From assembly GCA_959020035.1 (NCBI GenBank), contig CAUEQX010000032.1, positions 1 through 14,902 of the forward strand: 14,902 nt of DNA, given 5' to 3'. Both the position numbers and the translations under genes were made by a program. The stretch comes from an uncultured Collinsella sp. GTDB taxonomy: Bacteria; Actinomycetota; Coriobacteriia; Coriobacteriales; Coriobacteriaceae. Under the pieces are notes generated by a model that saw only the letters and a program-made list of their open reading frames with translations, did no database searches and was not told where the DNA came from. Positions 6,197-13,303 of the stretch are shown piece by piece (the first letter of the stretch is position 1; every line of letters starts with the position of its first letter).

Positions 6197-7984
6197 ATGA
6201 GCCAGACCCGTCCCATCGACGAGCATTCCATGCACACCCGTACCTGCGGCGAGCTTCGCCGCGAGAACGTGGGCGAAGAGGTCACCCTCACCGGTTGGGT
6301 GAGCCGTCGCCGCGACCACGGCGGCCTTATCTTCTGCGATCTTCGCGACCGCGAGGGCATCACGCAGCTCACCTTCGACCCCGAGCACTCCGACGGCGAC
6401 GCCTTTAAGATCGCCGAGACCATGCGTCCCGAGTGGCCCATCAAGATCCACGGCGTCGTGCGCTCCCGTGGCGAGGAGACCACCAACACCAAGCTCGCGA
6501 CCGGCGAGATCGAGGTCCTGACCGACCACGCCGAGGTTCTCAACACGTCCGTCACCCCGCCGTTCCAGATCGAGGACGGCATCGAGACCAGCGAGGACAC
6601 CCGCCTGCGCTATCGCTATCTGGACCTCCGCCGTCCCGAGATGATGGCCAACCTCAAGCTGCGCTCCGACTTTACCTTTGCCATTCGCGAGGCACTGCAC
6701 AACCGTGAGTTCATGGAGGTCGAGACGCCCTCCCTGTTCAAGTCCACGCCCGAGGGCGCCCGCGACTTCATCGTTCCCAGCCGCATCCAGCCGGGCAACT
6801 TCTACGCCCTGCCGCAGTCCCCGCAGCTTCTGAAGCAGCTGCTCATGGTCGGTGGCGTTGAGCGCTACTACCAGGTTGCCAAGTGCTTCCGCGACGAGGA
6901 CCTGCGTGCCGACCGTCAGCCCGAGTTCACCCAGGTCGATATCGAGATGTCCTTCGTGGACCAGAACGATGTCATGAGCGCGCTCGAAGAGGTTCTTGCC
7001 GATGCCTTCGGTCGCATGGGTGTCGAGATGCCCACGCCGCTGCGTCGCATGAACTACTGGGAGGCCATGGACACCTATGGCTCCGACAAGCCCGATACCC
7101 GCTACGGCATGCACCTGGTCGACCTGACCGACATCTTTGCCAACTCCAAGTTCAAGGTCTTCGCGACCGCTGCGAACGAGGAGGGCTCTGTCGTCAAGGC
7201 CATCAACGCCAAGGGCGCCGGCGCCTGGGCACGTGCCAAGATTGATAAGCTCGCCGGCGTGGCCTCCACGTTTGGCGCCAAGGGCCTGGCCTGGATCGCC
7301 TTCCGCGAGGACGGCTCCATCAACAGCCCCATCGTCAAGTTCTTCTCGGACGAGGAGATGGCGGCTCTGCGCGAGCGCATGGACGTCGAGCCCGGCGACC
7401 TCGTGATGTTCGCCGCCGGCCCGCGCCTGCTTTCAGATGAGATCCTGGGCGGTATGCGTTCGCACATGGCCAATGCGCTCGAGATCAAGCGTGAGGGTCA
7501 CGACTTCCTGTGGGTCGTCAACTTCCCGCTGTTCCACTGGGATGAGGACCGCAAGGCTTACGCTGCCGAGCACCAGCCGTTCACCCTGCCGACCGAGACC
7601 GACATCGCCAAGATCGAGGCCGATCCGCTGGCAGCCGGTTCGTGCACCTACGACTTTGTCATGGACGGCTTTGAGGCCGGCGGCGGCGGTATGCGTATTC
7701 ACAACGCCGAGATGCAGATGTCCATGCTCAAGCTCCTGGGCTTTACCGAGGAGCGCGCCGAGTCTCAGTTCGGCTTCCTCATGGAGGCCCTCAAGTTTGG
7801 TGCGCCCCCGATGGGCGGTTTCGCTCTGGGCCTGGACCGCGTGTGCATGCTGCTCACCGGTTCCGACTCCATCCGCGACGTCATGGCGTTCCCCAAGACG
7901 GCCAGCGGCTCCGACCTCATGTCGGGCGCCCCGAGTGCCGTTAGCGGCGCCCAGCTCAAGGACGTCAGCCTGCGCCTGATGTAG
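6197..7984 (+). CDS. aspS: Aspartyl-tRNA synthetase, probably non-discriminating
   Basis: Charges tRNA-Asp with aspartate; class IIb synthetase of the long bacterial type (595 residues). The N-terminal anticodon-binding OB domain spans about 15-115 (LTGWVSRRRDHGGLIFCDLRDREGITQ). The flipping-loop region EGARDFIVPSR is near 186-196, motif 2 (VERYYQVAKCFRDEDLRADRQPEFTQ) at 221-246, a GAD insertion roughly at 290-430, and motif 3 (GFALGLDRVCMLL) near 540-552. His41, in RRRDHGG, takes the place of Leu in the discriminating Escherichia coli enzyme and matches His31 of the non-discriminating Pseudomonas enzyme. The protein may therefore also form Asp-tRNA-Asn for GatCAB. AAGGAGG lies 9 nt before the ATG. 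Divergent from serB and followed by its own terminator. Confidence 0.96.
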   Translation: MSQTRPIDEHSMHTRTCGELRRENVGEEVTLTGWVSRRRDHGGLIFCDLRDREGITQLTFDPEHSDGDAFKIAETMRPEWPIKIHGVVRSRGEETTNTKLATGEIEVLTDHAEVLNTSVTPPFQIEDGIETSEDTRLRYRYLDLRRPEMMANLKLRSDFTFAIREALHNREFMEVETPSLFKSTPEGARDFIVPSRIQPGNFYALPQSPQLLKQLLMVGGVERYYQVAKCFRDEDLRADRQPEFTQVDIEMSFVDQNDVMSALEEVLADAFGRMGVEMPTPLRRMNYWEAMDTYGSDKPDTRYGMHLVDLTDIFANSKFKVFATAANEEGSVVKAINAKGAGAWARAKIDKLAGVASTFGAKGLAWIAFREDGSINSPIVKFFSDEEMAALRERMDVEPGDLVMFAAGPRLLSDEILGGMRSHMANALEIKREGHDFLWVVNFPLFHWDEDRKAYAAEHQPFTLPTETDIAKIEADPLAAGSCTYDFVMDGFEAGGGGMRIHNAEMQMSMLKLLGFTEERAESQFGFLMEALKFGAPPMGGFALGLDRVCMLLTGSDSIRDVMAFPKTASGSDLMSGAPSAVSGAQLKDVSLRLM

Positions 7985-8007
7985 GCAAGCGGCTACATAT
8001 TGCTTGC

Positions 8008-8042
8008 AACGAGGGAAGGACGTGTGCTTTCCCTCGTTTTTT
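8008..8042 (+). terminator. Rho-independent terminator of aspS
   Basis: AACGAGGGAA (8008-8017) pairs with TTCCCTCGTT (8029-8038), followed by a run of T to 8042, 24 nt after the aspS stop. A small accessory stem GCAAGC/GCTTGC (7985-7990, 8002-8007) precedes it. Confidence 0.93.
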
Positions 8043-8065
8043 ATACGCCGAGATTGTGAGGGCAT

Positions 8066-8283
8066 GGGATGACCGGGCGTCGCGGAAAGTGCATCCCGAA
8101 ATCTGCATCCAGAACGGGTCGCGCTTTCCCAAAGGGGGTCCTCTGGGAAAGCGCGACCCAGAATTCGGCAAAATAATGGGGCACAGTTTCCGGTTGAGCT
8201 GTCTAACGGAAACTGTGCCCCAGAATGAGCGCTCAAAACGGGATAGGCTTTCCGCAACAACTGTCTGGCGGAAAGCCCGGCCC
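8066..8283. repeat. Array of three covarying hairpin repeats plus a partial fourth
   Basis: Fills most of the gap between aspS and the lacI-type gene. Unit A: 8116-8131 pairs with 8144-8159, 16 bp perfect. Unit B: 8177-8192 pairs with 8207-8222, 16 bp perfect. Unit C: 8240-8255 pairs with 8268-8283, 13 Watson-Crick pairs, one G-U and two mismatches. A partial unit at 8066-8097 has a GGGATG/CATCCC stem and the half-pattern CGGAAA...CCC at 8083-8097. All share GGG at the base and TTTCC near the 12-14 nt loop, while the bases between differ (TCGCG, CACAG, ATAGG) with mostly matching changes on the other arm. Units A and B are followed by CAGAAT, and the loops of B and C share CTGTCT. Unit C abuts the lacI-type stop codon. 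This resembles a REP/BIME-like palindromic repeat family; no coding potential. Confidence 0.88.
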
Positions 8284-8289
8284 AGTTTC

Positions 8290-9306
8290 CTACAGTGAGT
8301 CTCTCTGGATCAGCTGCATGTGCATCACGGAGGTGGTGGGCTCGGCACCCTTGATCATGTCGAGCGCAATGTTGGCGGCCATGTGGCCTTCTTCTCGCAG
8401 GGGCTGGCGGACGGTCGTGAGCGCGGGGACGCAGCGCGTCGCAATCTCGTGATCGTCGAAGCCGACGACAGAAACGTCCGCAGGAACGGATAGGCCTGCC
8501 TCGTTGAGTGCGGTGATGACGCCAGCCGCGATACGGTCCGATCCGCAGAGCACGCCATCGAAAGCAATCTCGCGCGCGAGGATCTGGTGCATGGCCTGAT
8601 AGCCGTCTCCGTTGTTCCAGCCGGTATAGATAACGTTTGCGTCTGGGAGGTCTTCGCCCAAGACGGCACGGTAGCCGCGCAGGCGGTCGACAACAGCGGG
8701 GTTGTCTTGCGGTCCCAACACGGCGACGATATCTTTGCGCCCGCGTTCCTTCATGGCGAGTGCCGCAAAGTGTCCGCCCTCTTCGTCGTCAGAGTAGACC
8801 GTCGAGAACACATCGCGATAGGGGTGGCCCTCGAGCTGGCCGCACAACACGGTGGGTACGCCCAGCTCGCGCAGCACCTCGAGCAGCTCACTGCCCTTGT
8901 AGGGGGAGACGTCGATCACGGCGTCGAACGAGCGGCGCTCAAAGTGCTCGCGTGCGCGGTTGCGCTCATGCGTAGAAGACGCCTGTAAGATAACGGGCAG
9001 ATAGGACGACTCCGACAGTTCCTCGGTAATGCCGCTCAAAAACTCGCTATAGGTGGGGTCGCTGAAGAGTTCACTCAGGGGCTCGGTCACGAGCACGGCG
9101 ATGATTTCCGTGCGCCCGACAGCGAGCGCTCGGCCACGAGCGTTGGGGACAAAATTGACTTCCTTGGCCGCCGCGCGGACGCGCCTTTTGGTTTCCTCGC
9201 TAATGCGGGGCGAATCGTTGAGAGCGCGCGATGCCGTGGAGCGCGACACGCCGGCAGCTGCGGCAACCTCGGCAAGCGTAGGTGCGGTGCGAACTGGTTG
9301 GGTCAT
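8290..9306 (-). CDS. LacI-family repressor, probable regulator of ebgAC
   Basis: Predicted 338-residue transcription factor. LacI-type helix-turn-helix at about residues 10-30 (TLAEVAAAAGVSRSTASRALN), hinge region around NFVPNARGRALAVGRT (51-66), then a periplasmic-binding-protein-like ligand domain ending in the family pattern VPADVSVVGFDDHEIATRCVPALTTVRQP. Divergent from ebgA across 376 bp that contain three CAACCGGTTG palindromes; an even palindrome with a central CG is typical of LacI-family operators. Probably releases DNA when a beta-galactoside or derived sugar binds; the inducer is not deducible. ATG preceded by AGGAG. A possible own promoter has a -10 TATAGT (minus strand, 9373-9368) with a poor -35. 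Its stop codon touches the last hairpin of the repeat array. Confidence 0.93.
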   Translation of the reverse strand: MTQPVRTAPTLAEVAAAAGVSRSTASRALNDSPRISEETKRRVRAAAKEVNFVPNARGRALAVGRTEIIAVLVTEPLSELFSDPTYSEFLSGITEELSESSYLPVILQASSTHERNRAREHFERRSFDAVIDVSPYKGSELLEVLRELGVPTVLCGQLEGHPYRDVFSTVYSDDEEGGHFAALAMKERGRKDIVAVLGPQDNPAVVDRLRGYRAVLGEDLPDANVIYTGWNNGDGYQAMHQILAREIAFDGVLCGSDRIAAGVITALNEAGLSVPADVSVVGFDDHEIATRCVPALTTVRQPLREEGHMAANIALDMIKGAEPTTSVMHMQLIQRDSL

Positions 9307-9550
9307 GGCGTCTCCTGGAGAATGCGGTCGATGTTGTCGCTGATACGGGCTGGTGCGGATACAGCTTACTATAGCGCGTCTGAACAGCGTTCATGATATC
9401 CGGTGACCGGTGTCGTTTTGCAACCAAGCCGCAATCGAATACGTCTCGTATGGGTGAGATATCAGCGGGCGTGGCGGTTGCCTACGAGCTTAAGAACGAT
9501 GTCTTGAGCTGAGTTTCGATACTCAGGGTGACATAAGTGTCGCGGTTGTA

Positions 9551-9560
9551 CAACCGGTTG
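9551..9560. promoter_or_regulatory. LacI-type operator O1 (distal)
   Basis: CAACCGGTTG, a perfect 10-bp palindrome. Its centre is 45 bp upstream of the second copy and 87 bp upstream of the third, far enough from the promoter to suggest co-operative binding or looping. Confidence 0.8.
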
Positions 9561-9595
9561 CATCGTTAACCCGACCAAATCGACCGTTCAGCGGA

Positions 9596-9605
9596 CAACC
9601 GGTTG
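9596..9605. promoter_or_regulatory. LacI-type operator O2 (overlaps the -35)
   Basis: Second CAACCGGTTG. The 17-nt context GGACAACCGGTTGCACA (9593-9609) is identical to that of the third copy. The last three bases lie inside the proposed -35 TTGCAC. Confidence 0.85.
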
Positions 9606-9632
9606 CACAGTTTTTTGTATCGCCCGTAAGAT
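9603..9632 (+). promoter_or_regulatory. Predicted ebgA promoter
   Basis: TTGCAC (9603-9608), an 18-bp spacer containing a T-run, then TAAGAT (9627-9632). Transcription would start near 9639. Operators overlap the -35 and the predicted start site. Confidence 0.7.
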
Positions 9633-9637
9633 AAGGA

Positions 9638-9647
9638 CAACCGGTTG
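9638..9647. promoter_or_regulatory. LacI-type operator O3 (at the transcription start)
   Basis: Third CAACCGGTTG, covering the predicted +1 of ebgA, the classical position for steric repression. Centre 42 bp (four turns) from O2. Confidence 0.85.
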
Positions 9648-9682
9648 CACAAGAATCACTACGATGACGAAGGAGCATCACC

Positions 9683-12600
9683 ATGGACACCATTAGCGAT
9701 TGGGAAAACCAAGCGCTCACCCATAGGAACCGCCTGGCACCCCATGCGTACTTTATGGGTTATGAGACCGCCGATCTCGCTGCAACGTACAGCCGCGAGC
9801 TGTCGCGCGGGTTTGTCCAGCTGTCCGGCTCGTGGCAGTTCCGCCTCTTTGAGGGCCCCGCTGCCGTCTCTAACGAGGAGCTTTCCACGTACGAGCCCGA
9901 GTGGGATCACGTGGAGGTTCCGCACCTGTGGCAGGTGGACGGCTATGGCAACCTTGCCTACACCGACGAGGGCTTCCCGTTCCCGGTGGATCAGCCGTTC
10001 GTTCCCTCTGACGATCCCACGGGCGTGTACCAGCGCATCGTCAACCTTCCCGCCGTTCCTGCCGGCGCTCGCGAGATCATTCGCTTTGACGGCATCGAGA
10101 GCTATGGCGAGCTGTACGTCAACGGTCAGTTTATCGGCATGACCAAGGGTTCGCGCCTGTCTGCCGAGTTCGACGTGACCGACGCGCTCGTCGAGGGCGA
10201 CAACCTGTTTGCGGTCAAGGTCCTGCAGTACAGCGATGGCAGCTATATCGAGGATCAGGACATGTGGTGGGCCTCGGGCATCTTCCGCGATGTGTACCTT
10301 ATGCAGCGTCCCGCCGCACACCTGGTCGACTTTAGGTTCCGCACGCACCGCGAGGGCGATGCCGCTCTGATCACGCTCGATACGGTTGCCGAGGGAGCTA
10401 CCCGCGTTGTGTTTACGCTCAGTGATGGCGAGAACGTGGTGGCTACGGGTGAGTGCGTCGACGGCCATGCCGAGTGCAGCGTGACCGATGCCCACTTCTG
10501 GAATCCCGAGGATCCCTTCCTCTATGACCTTACGTTTGAGGTCTACGACGGTGACCAGGTCAGCGAGTACGTCCCGCATCGCCAGGGTCTTGCCGAGGTG
10601 ACGGTCGAGGGCAATCATATCTACCTCAACGGCACTTACTTTAAGATGCATGGCGTCAACCGCCACGATCACGACGATCACAAGGGCCGCGCCGTGGGCC
10701 TCGATCGCATGCGCCGCGACCTGGAGCTCATGAAGCAGCACAACATCAACGCGGTGCGCACGTCCCACTACGCCAACGACCCGCGCTTTTACGAGCTGTG
10801 CGACGAGTGTGGCATCATGCTGGTCGCCGAGACCGATATGGAGAGCCACGGCTTCGAGAATATCGGCAATATCGCCCTGGTCACCGACGACCCGGCATGG
10901 GAGCCGGCCTACGTCGACCGCATTGAGCGCCTGGTGATGCAGGAGCGCAACCACGCCTGCATCATTATGTGGTCGATGGGCAACGAGAGCGGCTATGGCT
11001 GCAACATCCGCGCGATGTACGCCAAGGCTCACGAGCTCGACGGTCGTCCGGTCCACTACGAGGAGGACCGCAACGCCGATACCGTCGACGTCATTTCCAC
11101 GATGTACTCCCGTGTGTCGCAGATGAACGACTTTGGCGAGCATCCGTTCCCCAAGCCGCGCATTAACTGCGAGTACGGTCACTCCATGGGCAATGGCCCC
11201 GGAGGCCTGTCCGAGTACCAGGAGGTCTTCGATCGCTGGGATTGCATCCAAGGCCAGTTTATCTGGGAATGGTGCGACCACGGTTTGGCTGCTGTGACCG
11301 AGGACGGCGTTGCCTACGATATGTATGGTGGCGACAACGGCGATTACCCCAACAACAGCAACTTCTGCATCGATGGCATGGTGTTCCCTTGGCAGCAGCC
11401 GAGCCCGGGCCTCACTGAGTATGGCCAGGTCATCTGCCCGGTTCGCATGGCCTACGATGCCGAGGCGGGCGAGCTGACTGTCACCAACAAGCGTTGGTTT
11501 ACCACCCTTGAGGATGTCTGCCTGTCGGCGGAGACCCTGGTGGACGGCGACGTAGTGCGCCGCAAGACGCTCGTGCCCGGTGCGGTTGCCCCCGGTGAGT
11601 CCGTCCAGCTTCCGCTGGTGATTCGCGAGGCCGCAGTGGGCGAGACCCTGCTGACCGTGCACGCCTACACTATGGCTGCTCACGCCTGGTGCGAGCCGAT
11701 GTTCCAACTGGGCGCAAGCCAGTTTGTCATCGCAAACCATCCGGCGCCGGCAATTGTCGCCCCCGTGCGCCCCGAGCTTACGGTCGAGGAGACCGAGCAG
11801 GAGATCCACATTCACTCCCTCAACGGCGAGCTGACCTTCAGCAAGGTCAACGGTACCGTGAGCGAGTGGAAGACATCCGGCCGCGACGTCATGGCCTCTG
11901 GTCCCCAGGTTGGTTTTTGGCATCCGCTCGTCGACAACCACGCCCAAGAGTATGACTCCCTGTGGAAGGACAACTTCATCGATGTGATGCAGACGTCTAC
12001 CCGCAAGGTTACTTGGAAGCAGGACGGCAATGTGGTCGTCGTTACCGTGAGCCAGCGTATTGCTCCTCCCGTCCGCGCGTTCGGCATGCGCGTCGAGCTC
12101 GTCTATACCGTGCTTCCGAGTGGCCGCGTCGACCTCAAGGTTTCCGGCGAGCCCTACGGCGACTATTCGGACATTATCCCGCGCATCGGCATCTCCTTCG
12201 AGGTTCCCGGTTGTGATCGTGCCGTCGAGTGGTATGGCCACGGCCCGGGCGAGAACTATCCGGACTCGCTGCGCGCCAACCCGGTCGGTCATTACCGCAC
12301 TACGGTCGACGACATGTTCACGCCCTACGTTATGCCCCAGGACTGCGCCAACCGTGAGGGTATCCGCTGGGTCGCCCTGCGCTCCAGCCACGGTGACGGT
12401 CTGGTCGTGACGCGTCCGAGCGACGCCGCTTCCAATCCGTTCTCGTTCTCCGCATGGCCCTATAGCTGCGAGGCTATCGATAACGCCAAGCATGTCTACG
12501 ATCTTGTCCCGGGCGACACGGTTACGGTCAACATCAACGACCAACTGCTCGGCCTTGGCTCGAACTCTTGGGGTTCCGAGGTGCTCGATTCCTATCGCAC

Positions 12601-12691
12601 CCGTTTTGAGAGCTTCAGCTTTGAGGTGTCCCTGCGACCGCTGACGTCTGCCGATCTGGCTCAGGCGCTGGCACCCATTAAGGAGGCATAA
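9683..12691 (+). CDS. ebgA: GH2 beta-galactosidase, EbgA type
   Basis: Hydrolyses terminal beta-D-galactose from lactose and related galactosides; cytoplasmic, no signal peptide. Of 1002 residues, the order is the sugar-binding domain (about 35-210, with TDEGFPFPVDQPFVPSDDPTGVYQR and EDQDMWWASGIFRDVYL), an Ig-like domain, the TIM barrel (about 310-600), and the C-terminal beta-galactosidase small-chain domain (about 725-990). Catalytic acid/base E435 is in MWSMGNESGYGCN, nucleophile E497 in PRINCEYGHSMGNGPGG. The N-terminal ENQALTHRNRLAPHAYF and the C-terminal LGLGSNSWGSEVLDSYR resemble E. coli EbgA (about 1030 residues) more than LacZ. The following ebgC gene supports this. ATG has AAGGAG upstream. 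Controlled by the three-operator promoter. Confidence 0.95.
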   Translation: MDTISDWENQALTHRNRLAPHAYFMGYETADLAATYSRELSRGFVQLSGSWQFRLFEGPAAVSNEELSTYEPEWDHVEVPHLWQVDGYGNLAYTDEGFPFPVDQPFVPSDDPTGVYQRIVNLPAVPAGAREIIRFDGIESYGELYVNGQFIGMTKGSRLSAEFDVTDALVEGDNLFAVKVLQYSDGSYIEDQDMWWASGIFRDVYLMQRPAAHLVDFRFRTHREGDAALITLDTVAEGATRVVFTLSDGENVVATGECVDGHAECSVTDAHFWNPEDPFLYDLTFEVYDGDQVSEYVPHRQGLAEVTVEGNHIYLNGTYFKMHGVNRHDHDDHKGRAVGLDRMRRDLELMKQHNINAVRTSHYANDPRFYELCDECGIMLVAETDMESHGFENIGNIALVTDDPAWEPAYVDRIERLVMQERNHACIIMWSMGNESGYGCNIRAMYAKAHELDGRPVHYEEDRNADTVDVISTMYSRVSQMNDFGEHPFPKPRINCEYGHSMGNGPGGLSEYQEVFDRWDCIQGQFIWEWCDHGLAAVTEDGVAYDMYGGDNGDYPNNSNFCIDGMVFPWQQPSPGLTEYGQVICPVRMAYDAEAGELTVTNKRWFTTLEDVCLSAETLVDGDVVRRKTLVPGAVAPGESVQLPLVIREAAVGETLLTVHAYTMAAHAWCEPMFQLGASQFVIANHPAPAIVAPVRPELTVEETEQEIHIHSLNGELTFSKVNGTVSEWKTSGRDVMASGPQVGFWHPLVDNHAQEYDSLWKDNFIDVMQTSTRKVTWKQDGNVVVVTVSQRIAPPVRAFGMRVELVYTVLPSGRVDLKVSGEPYGDYSDIIPRIGISFEVPGCDRAVEWYGHGPGENYPDSLRANPVGHYRTTVDDMFTPYVMPQDCANREGIRWVALRSSHGDGLVVTRPSDAASNPFSFSAWPYSCEAIDNAKHVYDLVPGDTVTVNINDQLLGLGSNSWGSEVLDSYRTRFESFSFEVSLRPLTSADLAQALAPIKEA

Positions 12692-12694
12692 GTC

Positions 12695-13150
12695 ATGCAT
12701 ATCTTTAACTCGCGTGCCGATTTCGACGCCCAGATGAAGTCCGTCAAGAAGTGGATGCGTACCGGTCAGGCACTCGACGGCGTTTCTGAACTGCAGCACG
12801 ATGTGGCGTACTCTATCGGCGACTCGCTGGTGTATTGGTGGGTGAACGCCCACGAGGCGGCTACTGCCGATCTGGTCGGTCACCGTCGCTACCATGCCGT
12901 GCTCGCCCCGCTCGACGGCAATCTGACCGTTGAGGTGGCTTCCAAGGCCGATCTTACCTGTACGCGCGCCTACAGCGATATCGATGATCGCGAGCGCTTT
13001 GAGGGTACGGGGGAGACCGTGACGATTCCCACCGGCGGCGTTGCCGTCGTCGAAATTGACGAGGCCTACCGTGTCGTGGCCGATGCCGCGGATCCCCGCG
13101 TCGTGGTACTGCACGTGACAGTCGAAGGTTATTCCTTCCCCAACAAGTAG
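12695..13150 (+). CDS. ebgC: EbgC-type small subunit (YhcH/YjgK/YiaL family)
   Basis: 151-residue protein of the YhcH/YjgK/YiaL (DUF386) cupin-like family; E. coli EbgC is 149 residues and is needed for full EbgA activity. Shared features: an N-terminal strand (MHIFNSRADFDAQ), VKKW, the signature VAYSIGDSLVYWW (37-49), GHRRYHAVLAPLDG (62-75), and DDRERFEGTGETVTIPTGGVAVVEIDEAYR (97-126). Where E. coli has HEAYR this protein has DEAYR, a possible change at the metal site. The ATG lies 3 nt after the ebgA stop and its AAGGAGG is inside the end of ebgA, so the two genes are tightly coupled. Confidence 0.92.
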   Translation: MHIFNSRADFDAQMKSVKKWMRTGQALDGVSELQHDVAYSIGDSLVYWWVNAHEAATADLVGHRRYHAVLAPLDGNLTVEVASKADLTCTRAYSDIDDRERFEGTGETVTIPTGGVAVVEIDEAYRVVADAADPRVVVLHVTVEGYSFPNK

Positions 13151-13183
13151 TATTCGTCCGCCTGGGCGTTTGCTTCGCGCCGT

Positions 13184-13227
13184 TAAGGGGGATGGCTTTG
13201 TTGACTCCCTTTTCCCCATTCCCCTTA
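13184..13227 (+). other. Intergenic hairpin after ebgC
   Basis: TAAGGGGGATGG (13184-13195) pairs with CCATTCCCCTTA (13216-13227), with one G-U pair and a 20-nt loop. No T-run follows, so it is not a standard terminator; it could protect the ebgAC mRNA 3' end or attenuate read-through. A second pair, CCGTCCG/CGGACGG (13237-13243, 13261-13267), follows. Confidence 0.5.
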
Positions 13228-13246
13228 GCAGGTGCGCCGTCCGTGT

Positions 13247-13275
13247 TTGCACTTGCAGCTCGGACGGGTTTAGAT
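13247..13275 (+). promoter_or_regulatory. Candidate promoter for the APC permease
   Basis: TTGCAC (13247-13252), 17 bp, TTAGAT (13270-13275), 28 nt before the start codon. Its -35 hexamer equals that of ebgA, but there is no CAACCGGTTG operator, so the permease may be expressed independently of the LacI-type protein. Confidence 0.4.
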
Positions 13276-13303
13276 GACATTTAACAGATGATTGGGAGGG
13301 CTT

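Larger units (their letters stand above)
9307..9682. other. Divergent control region between the LacI-type gene and ebgA
   Basis: 376 bp with no gene. The lacI side holds only a weak promoter candidate (ACTATA at 9368-9373 on plus) and CCGGTGACCGG near 9401-9413, a near-palindrome unlike the operators. The ebgA side holds the three operators, the promoter and the ribosome binding site AAGGAG (about 9670-9675). Confidence 0.7.

Noticed and set aside
6053..7114. A 353-codon minus-strand frame over the 5' half of aspS
   Set aside because: Same antisense effect of GC-rich codon use; aspS covers it with full-length synthetase motifs.
8116..8283. CRISPR array reading of the repeated hairpins after aspS
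   Set aside because: The units are not identical direct repeats, there are no uniform spacers and no cas genes; structure, not sequence, is what recurs.
9481..9520. AGCTTAAG / CTTGAGCT inverted pair in the ebgA upstream region
   Set aside because: Imperfect 8-bp arms, no relation to the LacI-type palindromes; too weak to call an operator.
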